DNA from: Azospirillum sp.
Lineage (GTDB): Bacteria; Pseudomonadota; Alphaproteobacteria; CACIAM-22H2
Length of the DNA stretch: 40,198 nt
Assembly (NCBI GenBank): GCA_020249045.1
Contig: JADCGK010000033.1
Location: forward strand, 1 to 40,198
Direction: 5' to 3'
Shown here: piece by piece, positions 7,645-15,385 of the stretch
Position numbering within the stretch: the first letter of the stretch is position 1
Layout of the letters: every line of letters starts with the position of its first letter
Translations under genes and position numbers: made by a program
Notes under the pieces: generated by a model
Told to the model about the DNA's origin: nothing
What the model saw: the letters and a program-made list of their open reading frames with translations, nothing else
The model's database searches: none

Positions 7645-8372
7645 GCGGGTTTTCCGCCGATTGGCTCGCCTTGCGCGAACCGGCCGACGCGCAAGCGCGC
7701 GCGGCCGATCTGGCCGGACGGTTCGCCCGCGCTCTGCCCCGAAAGGCGCGCATCGCCGATTTGGGCGCGGGTGCGGGCTCGATGGGACGCTGGCTCGCCC
7801 CCTTCCTGCCGAAGGACGCGCGGCTGTTTTCGGTCGACGGCGATGCGGCGCTGCTGGTCCATTCGGCGCCGCCGCGCTTGCGCCGCTCGTTGGGGGCGGC
7901 GATCCCGCGCGCCGACGCCTACGTCTCCAGCGCGCTCATCGATCTCGTCTCCGTCGGCTGGTTGCGCAAGCTGCTGCGCGCCGCGCGCGGACGGCCGGTT
8001 TTGATGTGCCTCGCCGTCGACGGACGGCACGGCGCGCGGCCGGCGCACCCGCGCGATCCGGCGTTCTTCGCGGCTTTCGCGCGCCATCAGCGCCGCTGGA
8101 AGGGCCTCGGGGCGGCACTCGGGCCCGACGCGCCGCTGGCGCTCGCGCGCGAAGCCCGGCGGCTCGGTTGGACGGTCCACGCGCGCCGCTCGGACTGGGT
8201 GCTACCCGCGGGCGATCTTGCGCGCGCGACGCTCGAAGGGATCGCGCACGCGGCGCGCGAGGTGCAGCCCGGCTTGACGGCGGCGTGGCCCGTCGGGCGC
8301 GGCCTCACCGTGGGGCATGCGGATGTTCTGCTGCTTCCGCATAGATGTCGCCGGACGGCGAGTCGGGCGTGA
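7641..8372 (+). CDS. SAM-dependent methyltransferase, last gene of the pterin-type cluster
   Basis: The 243-residue protein starts with ATG 7641, which overlaps the glycosyltransferase stop (ATGA). Motif I is IADLGAGAGSMGRWLAPFL, and RLFSVDGDAALL gives the acidic residue that binds the SAM ribose. The following region is divergent, with SSALIDLVSVGWLRKLL at the motif IV position. The C-terminal end, GLTVGHADVLLLPHR, overlaps by 68 bp on the opposite strand with the end of the FkbM fusion gene, so the two operons converge tail to tail. Substrate unknown; a glycosylated pterin-like compound is one guess. Confidence 0.85.
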   Translation: MSGFSADWLALREPADAQARAADLAGRFARALPRKARIADLGAGAGSMGRWLAPFLPKDARLFSVDGDAALLVHSAPPRLRRSLGAAIPRADAYVSSALIDLVSVGWLRKLLRAARGRPVLMCLAVDGRHGARPAHPRDPAFFAAFARHQRRWKGLGAALGPDAPLALAREARRLGWTVHARRSDWVLPAGDLARATLEGIAHAAREVQPGLTAAWPVGRGLTVGHADVLLLPHRCRRTASRA

Positions 8373-9741
8373 GCCCGTCGAGAAACGCCAGCATCGCCGG
8401 CCCGTCCAGCCACGCGTCGCCGACGAGGCGCAGATCCTCTCCGACCGCGCGGCTGAAGCGATAGCCCGCGAGCCGTCGCACGCAGGCGCGCGCGACCTCC
8501 CGGCTCGCCCAAGAGTACTCGAACGACAGCGCCGGAACGGCCGTCGACAACCCCGCGAGCACGTCGGCCTCGGCGCCCTCGACGTCGATCTTCACGAAGT
8601 CGGGCCTGCCATGACGCGCGATCAACGCCTCGAGCGTGGTCATCGGCACCTCGACCGCGCGGTTCCAGACGACGGCCTCATAGCCGGGCGCGGCACCGGC
8701 CGCGGCGACGAAATCGGGCGAAGCGCTGGTCACGGTCGGATGCCGGTCGCTGACGCGCAGCACGAGCGTGCCCTCGCGGCGGCCCACGGCGGTCCGTTCG
8801 AGGGCCACGTTCGCATCGTCGACGAACAACCGCGCGAGGAAATCGGCGAAAATCGGCTGCGGTTCGACCGCGACGACCGCGGCCCCCAAACGCCGCCAAC
8901 TCGCGGCCCGGTTACCGGCATGGCTGCCGATGTCGAAAGCGAGACCGCCCGGCTTGACCCAGCGCGCGTAAAACCGGTCGAGCTGCCCGGCCCGGCCCGG
9001 CACGAACCAATAGATCGCGATCGACCGCAAGAGGCCAAGATAAGGCGCCAGGCCGTTCTCCATCGCGCGCGTCGGCGCCGTGCGCCACAGCCAGCGGACA
9101 TCGACCGCGAAGGACCACAGCAGAGCGACCAATGCCGCCGCCCCCAGCCATGGCCCCGCGGGCCAGGGGACGAGGATGGCGATCAAGCCGAGACCCTGGA
9201 CGACGCAAACGATCCGTCGCCGCTCGCTGGGCGGCAATGGGGCCGACAGGAACGGCCAGGCGAACGCGGCCCCGATAAAGATGTAGCGCGGCAAACCGAG
9301 CGCCAGCGCCCAAATTCCTTCGACGCGCGCGGCGAGGACGGCCAGGGCCAGCATCAACGCGGAGTCGACCTCCATATCGAAGCGCGCGCCGAACGCCGAG
9401 GCCGTCCGATTGCGCCGCGCGAGCCATCCGTCGAAACCGTCGGCCGCGATCAACGCGCCCGCGAACACCGCCAGTGCGACGCGCGCGGTCTCGGTCATCG
9501 GCGCGGTCAAAAACGCGCAGATCGTCGCCAAGCCCACGCCGCGCGCGTAGGTCACGGCGTTCGCCGCGCCGAACCGCGCGAAAGGATGGTCGGCCAGGCC
9601 CCAGCGCGCGCCGGCCCACAACGCGACGCAAGCCAGCGCGTAAAGCCCCATACCTTCGACCGAGGCAAGCACCAAAGGAGCCGGGGCGAAGCACGCGGCC
9701 GCAAGGATCGCGAAGTTCCGCAGATCGGTCGTGCGGCTCAT
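8305..9741 (-). CDS. Fusion: CDP-alcohol phosphatidyltransferase + FkbM-family methyltransferase
   Basis: One uninterrupted 478-residue frame carries two domains. Residues about 10-215 form a multi-pass membrane CDP-alcohol phosphotransferase with the complete signature DG-x2-AR-x8-G-x3-D-x3-D at 104-126. Residues about 265-450 form an FkbM-type methyltransferase with LAFDIGSHAGNRAAS (motif I), VVAVEPQP and the FkbM hallmark DFVKIDVEGAEADVL. An internal Met227 could in principle start a separate methyltransferase, but no stop separates the domains. The start ATG 9741 overlaps the sulfatase stop (ATGA). The enzyme would transfer a phospho-alcohol head group from a CDP-activated donor and methylate a sugar or head-group hydroxyl in the same surface polymer; this is inferred. 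Confidence 0.85.
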   Translation of the reverse strand: MSRTTDLRNFAILAAACFAPAPLVLASVEGMGLYALACVALWAGARWGLADHPFARFGAANAVTYARGVGLATICAFLTAPMTETARVALAVFAGALIAADGFDGWLARRNRTASAFGARFDMEVDSALMLALAVLAARVEGIWALALGLPRYIFIGAAFAWPFLSAPLPPSERRRIVCVVQGLGLIAILVPWPAGPWLGAAALVALLWSFAVDVRWLWRTAPTRAMENGLAPYLGLLRSIAIYWFVPGRAGQLDRFYARWVKPGGLAFDIGSHAGNRAASWRRLGAAVVAVEPQPIFADFLARLFVDDANVALERTAVGRREGTLVLRVSDRHPTVTSASPDFVAAAGAAPGYEAVVWNRAVEVPMTTLEALIARHGRPDFVKIDVEGAEADVLAGLSTAVPALSFEYSWASREVARACVRRLAGYRFSRAVGEDLRLVGDAWLDGPAMLAFLDGLTPDSPSGDIYAEAAEHPHAPR

Positions 9742-11351
9742 TTCGGCGTCGAGAAATCGGCGAGGAACGCGCTCAGGAAATCCTCCATCGGCGCCGCCGC
9801 GTCGGGCACGGCGATACCGGCCGCATAACCGCGCCTCAGGAACGGCTCCACGGCCGCTTCGTCGCGCGCGAAGACATGGATCGGCACGGCGAAATCCCCC
9901 GTCCGCCGCGCGGTCGTCAGCGGCGGCTGATGGTCGCCGAGCACGACGAACAGCACGTCCTTGTCGGCGACGCGATCGGCGAAGCGGCCCACCGCGTCGA
10001 GCACGTAGTCGATCGCCGCGACATAGGCCTCGTCCTGATCGAATACGCGGCCCGCGCGGACCGGGAATTCCCTGACCGGCAACCCGGCGTAAACCGAGCC
10101 GTCGCCCAAGGCGTCCCAATCTTCGACGATCGCGGGCACGCGCTCGAACGGCGTATGGCTGGAGGCGAGCACGAGCTTCGCGAAGGTCGGCGCGCCGGCC
10201 AGATCGAGCGCGGCGACCCGTTCCAGCACCCATTGGTCGGGTAGGGATTCCCATGCGAAGCGCGGACCGCGATAGCCCAGATCGGGTTGGATGCGGATCG
10301 TTTCGAAGCCGAGCAGGCGCCCCTCGGGCCAGGGCTGATCGATGCGCGGCATCACGGCCGCGCTGCGCCAGCCGGCGGCGGCGAAGCGATGGGCGAGCGT
10401 CTTGGCGCCGGAGACGAGCATCACTTCGTAGGCGTCTTGGGCGGCGAGTTTGGCGCCGGTCAACAGCGTGCCGTGCGCCATCCACGACCCGCCGCCGGTG
10501 ATCGGCGAAACCAGCGCGGCCGAGGCGGCTGTGTAGCCGGCCGCCGCGAGACGGTCGGCGAGTTTGGCGCGCGCGGGATCGAGCGTCCGCGCGAAATCGG
10601 GGTTCGTCGCCGTGATCCGGCCGTAGGATTCGACGAAGATGAGCACGACATGCTTGCCGCGCAGCGCGGCGAGATCGGCATCCGCCGGCAAGGCGGCCTG
10701 CGCGGCGTCGATGCGCGCGCGATGCGCGCCGCGCAAGCCTTCGGCGGCCAGCACGTTGTCGACATTGCGCGCGACCGTCGCCGCGGCGTCGGCGGACAGG
10801 AACGGGCGCGGGCCCGGCGCCGAAGGCGCCGGCGGCAGCGCGAAGGCGGACGCGATCACGACGGCGAACCCGGGCAAGAGGCGTCCGGGTGCGCCGGCGG
10901 CGAGCGCGCGGAACGCAACACCGAACATCGCGCGCACGAGCCAGAGAACGGCGCACGCGACGAGGATCGCGCTTGCGACGAGCAGCCCGAATTCGACGGC
11001 CGGCATGGCGTCGGCCAGCAGCTTTGCGAATACCGGCACGAAGCGCGCGTCGATGGCGACGTTGAGATCGCGGCCGAAGAACCACGGCACGGCGAGTCCC
11101 AACGCGCGCACGCAGAAGCCGGCGACGAATACGAGCGCCAGCAACCAGCACAACGCCCCGGCCTTGCGCGCGCCGAGCAGGGCCGCAAGGCCGAGCAGTG
11201 CGAGCGCGCCGACCAATTCGAGCGCGACCGCCGAGGGCAGGATTTGGATCGGCGCTTCGATGAAATCGCCCGAGGAAACAAGCTGATTGAGGATCACGAC
11301 CGCGGCGGCGGCCGAGATTGTCCACGGCGGCTCGATCCGCCGCCGGCTCAC
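9738..11351 (-). CDS. Membrane sulfatase/LTA-synthase-like phosphotransferase
   Basis: The 537-residue protein starts at GTG 11351, which overlaps the GT2 stop as GTGA. Its first 170 residues hold about five membrane segments, for example 41-60, 65-85, 121-140 and 158-172. An alkaline-phosphatase-superfamily periplasmic domain follows. VVLIFVESYGR gives the metal-binding Glu241, ITGGGSWMAHGTLLTG contains the nucleophile position (Ser289 or the later Thr296), and LGDHQPP is the typical late metal-binding motif. Layout and length resemble phosphoglycerol or phosphoethanolamine transferases acting on surface glycans. Neighbouring GT2 and CDP-alcohol transferase genes support a role in decorating a polysaccharide. 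Confidence 0.87.
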   Translation of the reverse strand: MSRRRIEPPWTISAAAAVVILNQLVSSGDFIEAPIQILPSAVALELVGALALLGLAALLGARKAGALCWLLALVFVAGFCVRALGLAVPWFFGRDLNVAIDARFVPVFAKLLADAMPAVEFGLLVASAILVACAVLWLVRAMFGVAFRALAAGAPGRLLPGFAVVIASAFALPPAPSAPGPRPFLSADAAATVARNVDNVLAAEGLRGAHRARIDAAQAALPADADLAALRGKHVVLIFVESYGRITATNPDFARTLDPARAKLADRLAAAGYTAASAALVSPITGGGSWMAHGTLLTGAKLAAQDAYEVMLVSGAKTLAHRFAAAGWRSAAVMPRIDQPWPEGRLLGFETIRIQPDLGYRGPRFAWESLPDQWVLERVAALDLAGAPTFAKLVLASSHTPFERVPAIVEDWDALGDGSVYAGLPVREFPVRAGRVFDQDEAYVAAIDYVLDAVGRFADRVADKDVLFVVLGDHQPPLTTARRTGDFAVPIHVFARDEAAVEPFLRRGYAAGIAVPDAAAPMEDFLSAFLADFSTPK

Positions 11352-12295
11352 GCGTACGCCCCCACGCGCAGGATCGGCTTGATCTTCGGACCTTCGCCGA
11401 GCGCGTAGACGTCCATCGTGCGGGCGATCGCGTCGGCGGCCGCACCCGGCGGTCCCAGATAGGCGCGCAGATTGAGCCACGGATACTTGCTGGTCCATCC
11501 CAGACCGGCGGCGCGACGCGCGTATTTCCACGCCCGGCCGGCCGCGCGGCGGAAGGCGAGCTTGCCGTATGCCGCCTCCAATTCGGGATGCGCGCGCAGG
11601 AAGTGGACGATCGCCAGCGCGTAGTCGTGATGCGCCTGATGGCCTTGGCCGACCATGATCCGCGTTTCGTCCGCCGCAGGGCCCCAGGTGACGACGTGCT
11701 CCCAGCGCGCGATCTTGCCCAACCGCGCCACGCGCAACGCCAGCGAGAAATCCTCGACGAAAACGTCCGGATCGCACATGCCCGCGCGCTTGACCGTTTC
11801 GGTGCGGAAAATCGTCGGCGACGTGCCAGACACGCCGCGCCGGATCACCTCGGCGACCGGGTCGGCGGGCACCGTCGCGACGGTCCTCGCCGCCGCTTGC
11901 GCGTCGAAGACGATCTCGGACGGATCCTTGTAGAAACCGATGCGCCCGAATACGGCTTGCGCGCCGGTCGTTTCGGCGACCTGGATCAGCCGGTCGCATG
12001 CGTAGGGTGCCAACACGTCGTCCGAGCCGACGAGTTTGAGCCACGGCATGGTCGCAAGCTCGATGCCGGTGTTCGTCGCGGCCGACGGTCCGCCGTTCTT
12101 GCGTTCGACGATCCGGCAATTGGGCCAATCGCGGGTCAATTCGCGGACGATCGCGACCGACCGGTCGCGGCTGCCGTCGTCCACGAACAGGAACTCGCGC
12201 GGCCGGTCCGGCGACTGCCGCCAGATCGCCGCGATCACTTCCGGCAGGAAGCGTTCCTTGTTGTAGACGGTGCAAAGAAGGGTGACGCCCGACAT
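11348..12295 (-). CDS. Family 2 glycosyltransferase (GT-A fold)
   Basis: The 315-residue enzyme begins MSGVTLLCTVYNKERFLPEVI, the usual start of GT2 enzymes. FVDDGSRDRS and VGSDDVLAPYACDRL supply the nucleotide-binding Asp and the DxD-like metal motif. VFVEDFSLALRVAR corresponds to the ED motif with the likely catalytic base. There is no strong C-terminal membrane helix, so it probably works at the inner face of the membrane. It is the first gene of a three-gene minus-strand operon with the sulfatase and the CDP-alcohol/FkbM fusion. It is divergent from arfB across 53 bp. Confidence 0.92.
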   Translation of the reverse strand: MSGVTLLCTVYNKERFLPEVIAAIWRQSPDRPREFLFVDDGSRDRSVAIVRELTRDWPNCRIVERKNGGPSAATNTGIELATMPWLKLVGSDDVLAPYACDRLIQVAETTGAQAVFGRIGFYKDPSEIVFDAQAAARTVATVPADPVAEVIRRGVSGTSPTIFRTETVKRAGMCDPDVFVEDFSLALRVARLGKIARWEHVVTWGPAADETRIMVGQGHQAHHDYALAIVHFLRAHPELEAAYGKLAFRRAAGRAWKYARRAAGLGWTSKYPWLNLRAYLGPPGAAADAIARTMDVYALGEGPKIKPILRVGAYA

Positions 12296-12311
12296 GGGAA
12301 GGGTTTTACCG

Positions 12312-12332
12312 GCTTGCGGGCGCCGCGCAAGC
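12312..12332. repeat. Inverted repeat between GT2 gene and arfB
   Basis: GCTTGCG (12312-12318) and CGCAAGC (12326-12332) form a perfect 7-bp stem with a 7-base GC-rich loop. It lies between two divergent start codons, so it is more likely an operator or a 5'-leader hairpin than a terminator. There is no T-run. Confidence 0.4.
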
Positions 12333-12348
12333 GGGGCATGAACGGGGT

Positions 12349-12768
12349 ATGCCGCGCGTGATTCCCGAACTGGATCTCGACGACCGCGACCTGACTTGGC
12401 GCTTCGTGCGCGCCTCGGGGCCCGGCGGGCAGAACGTCAACAAAGTATCGAGCGCGGTGGAACTGCGCGTCGATCTGAAGGCGTGCCGCCTGTCGCCCGA
12501 AATTCTGGCGCGCTTGCGCGCGATCGCGGGGCGGCGGGTCTCGAACGAAGACATGCTGCTGGTCGAAGCGCAGGAGCATCGCGCCCAGGACGACAACCGC
12601 AAATCCGCGCTGGCGAAGCTGGCGGGACTGCTGCGCCGGGCGATGGAACGCCCGCGGCCGCGCAAGGCGACCAAGCCCACCAAGGGATCCCAGCGCCGGC
12701 GCGTGGCGAGCAAGATCAAGCGCGGCGCGGTCAAAGCCGGTCGGCGGAACGATTACGACGAGGCGTGA
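12349..12768 (+). CDS. arfB: Alternative ribosome-rescue factor ArfB (peptidyl-tRNA hydrolase)
   Basis: The 139-residue protein has the GGQ motif of class I release factors in ASGPGGQNVNKVSSAVELR (about residues 22-40). It lacks the codon-recognition domains. The C-terminal tail is rich in Lys and Arg (RPRPRKATKPTKGSQ, SKIKRGAVKAG), as needed to enter the empty mRNA channel of stalled ribosomes. ArfB hydrolyses peptidyl-tRNA on non-stop complexes, backing up tmRNA. It is a single gene, divergent from the GT2 gene and convergent with mcd, with no operon partner. The 54 bp to mcd shows no clear terminator. Confidence 0.95.
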   Translation: MPRVIPELDLDDRDLTWRFVRASGPGGQNVNKVSSAVELRVDLKACRLSPEILARLRAIAGRRVSNEDMLLVEAQEHRAQDDNRKSALAKLAGLLRRAMERPRPRKATKPTKGSQRRRVASKIKRGAVKAGRRNDYDEA

Positions 12769-12822
12769 GCGCAGACCCCGACCGGCGCGGGCACGGGACG
12801 GAGCCGGGCATGGCGCCCACCG

Positions 12823-14454
12823 TCAGTTCGCGCCCGCCATCAGGCGCCGCGCGATGACTTCGGCTTGGATTTCGGCGGCGCCTTCGAAGATCGCGAGAAT
12901 GCGCGCGTCGACCAAAAGACGCGAGACGGGATACTCGAGCGCGTAGCCGTTGCCGCCATGGATCTGCACGGCATTGTCCGCGCACGCCCACGCCACGCGG
13001 GCGGCCAGCAGCTTGGACATGCCCGCCTCCAGATCGCATCGGCCGCCGGCATCCTTGCGCCGGGCGGCGTGGCGCGCGAGCAGGCGCGCGGCCAGGATCT
13101 CGGCCGCCATCATCGCGATCTTATCCGCGACGCGCGCGAAGCCGAGGATCGGCTTGCCGAACTGCACGCGCGTGCGCGCGTAGGCGACGGACGCATCGAG
13201 CGCCGCGCGCGCCACGCCGACCGCGCGCGCGGCCGTCTGGATGCGCGCCGATTCGAACGTCCGCATCAACTGGCGGAACCCCTGCCCTTCGACGCCGCCC
13301 AGCAGGTTCTCGGCCTTCACCGCAAAGCCGTCGAAAGCGAGTTCGTATTCCTTCATGCCGCGATAGCCGAGCGTGCCGATCTCGGTTCCGCGCAAGCCCG
13401 CGACCGGAAACGGATCGGCGTCGGAGCCGCGCGGCTTCTCGGCCAGCAGCATCGATAGCCCCTCGTGGCCGCGCGCCGTCGGATCGGTGCGCACCAGCAG
13501 CGTCATCAGATCCGCGCGCGCGGCGTGGGTGATCCAGGTTTTCGCGCCGTACACGCGATAGACGTCGCCCTCGCGCACCGCGCGCGTGCGCAGCGAAGCG
13601 AGATCCGAGCCGATATCCGGCTCGGTGAACACGGCTGTCGGCAGGATGGCGCCCGACGCGAGACCGGGCAGGAAGCGGCTTTTCTGCGCCTCGGTGCCCG
13701 ATCCGAGGATCAACTCGGCCGCGATTTCCGCGCGCGTGCCCAGCGAGCCCGCGCCGAGATACCCGCGCGACAATTCGTCCGATACGGCGCACATCGCGGC
13801 CTTGCCCAGCCCCGCTCCGCCGTACGCCTCGGGCACCGTCAACCCGAACACGCCCAGTTCCGCCAGACGGTCGACGACCGCCATCGGGATGTAGGCGTCG
13901 TCCAGATGCCAGCGATGGCCCTGTTCGGCCAATTCGCGCGCGGCGAAATCGCGCATCGTGCGGCGCATCGCGGCGAGATCGGCATCCTCGCCTTCGGCGG
14001 GTTCGCGCCCTTCGGCCAACGCGGCGGCAAGGCGCGCGCGCGGCCCCGGCGCGTTGCGCGCGGCGGCGAAGGCGAGCAACGGGGCATCCAGCCGGGCCGC
14101 CACCGCCGCCGGATCGAGGCCGAGGTCGGTGGGCCGGACGATCTCGCCCGGGCTCATCGCTATGCCGCCGGCCATCTGGGCGAGATATTCGCCCAACGCG
14201 ACGCCGGCCAGATCGATCTCGAACCCGTCGAGCGCGCCGGCATGGGCCAAGTCTTCCACATGGGCGGCGATCGCGCGGATCGCCTCGGCATAGGTCGCGA
14301 ACCAGGCAAAGCCGTGGGTGGCGCGTTGGCGCAAATCGGCGGGTTCGCCGGCGTTCGCGGCCAGGGCCAGCTTGGCGTCGGCGAGCAGCGCGTCGGCGGC
14401 GGCGGCGGCCCGGCGTGCGTCGGCGAGGAAAGCGGCGGGGGAGTCGGCGTTCAT
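12823..14454 (-). CDS. mcd: Probable (2S)-methylsuccinyl-CoA dehydrogenase (acyl-CoA dehydrogenase family)
   Basis: The 543-residue protein is longer than ordinary acyl-CoA dehydrogenases (about 380). The extra N-terminal domain of about 150 residues contains FATYAEAIRAI and GEYLAQMAGGIAMSPGEIV, which I recognise as characteristic of Mcd of the ethylmalonyl-CoA pathway. The FAD dehydrogenase core has FTEPDIGSDLASLRT, GAKTWITHAARADLM, YARTRVQFGKPI and IFEGAAEIQ, the last carrying the Glu position used as catalytic base in acyl-CoA dehydrogenases. Mcd oxidises methylsuccinyl-CoA to mesaconyl-CoA during acetate assimilation without the glyoxylate shunt. No other pathway genes (ccr, ecm, mch) are nearby. 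The fallback is a generic acyl-CoA dehydrogenase. Confidence 0.8.
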   Translation of the reverse strand: MNADSPAAFLADARRAAAAADALLADAKLALAANAGEPADLRQRATHGFAWFATYAEAIRAIAAHVEDLAHAGALDGFEIDLAGVALGEYLAQMAGGIAMSPGEIVRPTDLGLDPAAVAARLDAPLLAFAAARNAPGPRARLAAALAEGREPAEGEDADLAAMRRTMRDFAARELAEQGHRWHLDDAYIPMAVVDRLAELGVFGLTVPEAYGGAGLGKAAMCAVSDELSRGYLGAGSLGTRAEIAAELILGSGTEAQKSRFLPGLASGAILPTAVFTEPDIGSDLASLRTRAVREGDVYRVYGAKTWITHAARADLMTLLVRTDPTARGHEGLSMLLAEKPRGSDADPFPVAGLRGTEIGTLGYRGMKEYELAFDGFAVKAENLLGGVEGQGFRQLMRTFESARIQTAARAVGVARAALDASVAYARTRVQFGKPILGFARVADKIAMMAAEILAARLLARHAARRKDAGGRCDLEAGMSKLLAARVAWACADNAVQIHGGNGYALEYPVSRLLVDARILAIFEGAAEIQAEVIARRLMAGAN

Positions 14455-14491
14455 GACGGGGGCGAATCTACACGTAAACTCGAACGCGGCG

Positions 14492-15382
14492 CTAAGCCTT
14501 CGATTCCCCGAGGAGGGCAGCGACCGCGCCGGGCAGCGCCAAGCGCCAATCGGGGGGTGCGGCATCGAAAACGCGCGCATAGCGCGCGCAATCGAGCACG
14601 GAGTTCGCGGGCCGCACGGCCGGCGTCGGGTAATCGACCGTCGCGATCCGCACGACCGGCGGGCGCGGATGGCCGTGCTTTGCGCCTTCGTCGAGGATCG
14701 CATCGGCGAACGCGGCCCATGTGACCGCGGGCCGGCCCTGGAAATGGAACAGGCCCGTCGCCTCCGCTTCGGCGGGATCGGCGAGTTTGGGCAGCATCCG
14801 GAAGATCGCGTCGGCGATGTCGAGCGCCGACGTCGGGCCGCCGCGCTGGTCGTCCACGACGCGCAATTCGGGCCGGGCGGCGGCCAGACGCAGCATCGTG
14901 CGCACGAAGTTGTTGCCCCACGGGGCGAAGACCCAGGACGTGCGCAGGATCGCCACGCGGCCGCCCGCGCGCCAGGCTGCGACCTCGCCCGCGCGCTTCG
15001 TGCTGCCATAGACCGAACGCGGCGCGCACGGATCGCTTTCCTTGTGCGGTACGCGTCCGTCGCCGGCGAAGACGTAGTCGGTCGAAACGTGCAGATAGGC
15101 GAGGCCCAAATCGGCGGCCACGCGCGCGTGCATGCCGGGCGCGTCGGCGTTGAGCGCGTGCGCGGCCTCGGGTTCGCTTTCGGCCCTGTCCACCGCGGTG
15201 TAGGCGGCGGCGTTGACCAGTGCTTGCGCGCCCGTCGTTTCGAGGGCCGCGCGCAGCATGGCTTCGTCGGTCGCATCGAGCCCGTCGCGCGGGAAGGCGT
15301 AGACGTCGTGGCCCATCGCGCCCGCGCGGGCATCGAGCGCGCGGCCGACTTGCCCGCCGCCGCCGAGCACGAGTACGCGCAT
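14492..15382 (-). CDS. rmlD: dTDP-4-dehydrorhamnose reductase
   Basis: The 296-residue short-chain dehydrogenase/reductase starts MRVLVLGGGGQVGRAL, the NADPH-binding glycine motif. NAAAYTAVDRAE, HVSTDYVFAG and the catalytic YGSTK (Tyr-x3-Lys) follow in the RmlD order. RTSWVFAPWGNNFV and the late FQGRPAVTWAAFA segment complete the family pattern. It carries out the last step of dTDP-L-rhamnose synthesis. It starts 3 bp after the rmlB stop, so rmlA-rmlB-rmlD form one operon. The mcd start follows 37 bp downstream of its stop. Confidence 0.95.
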   Translation of the reverse strand: MRVLVLGGGGQVGRALDARAGAMGHDVYAFPRDGLDATDEAMLRAALETTGAQALVNAAAYTAVDRAESEPEAAHALNADAPGMHARVAADLGLAYLHVSTDYVFAGDGRVPHKESDPCAPRSVYGSTKRAGEVAAWRAGGRVAILRTSWVFAPWGNNFVRTMLRLAAARPELRVVDDQRGGPTSALDIADAIFRMLPKLADPAEAEATGLFHFQGRPAVTWAAFADAILDEGAKHGHPRPPVVRIATVDYPTPAVRPANSVLDCARYARVFDAAPPDWRLALPGAVAALLGESKA

Positions 15383-15385
15383 CGG

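Noticed and set aside
9063-9741. Separate genes for the CDP-alcohol transferase and the FkbM domain
   Set aside because: Met227 (ATG at 9063) could be a start, but no stop codon separates the domains, so one fused gene is the simpler reading.
9742-11445. Upstream continuation of the fusion frame to a 1046-residue protein
   Set aside because: The added part is a Arg-rich shadow of the sulfatase gene; the real start is ATG 9741, in a 4-bp overlap.
12769-12822. Bidirectional terminator between arfB and mcd
   Set aside because: The 54 bp are GC-rich without a clean stem and without T- or A-runs.
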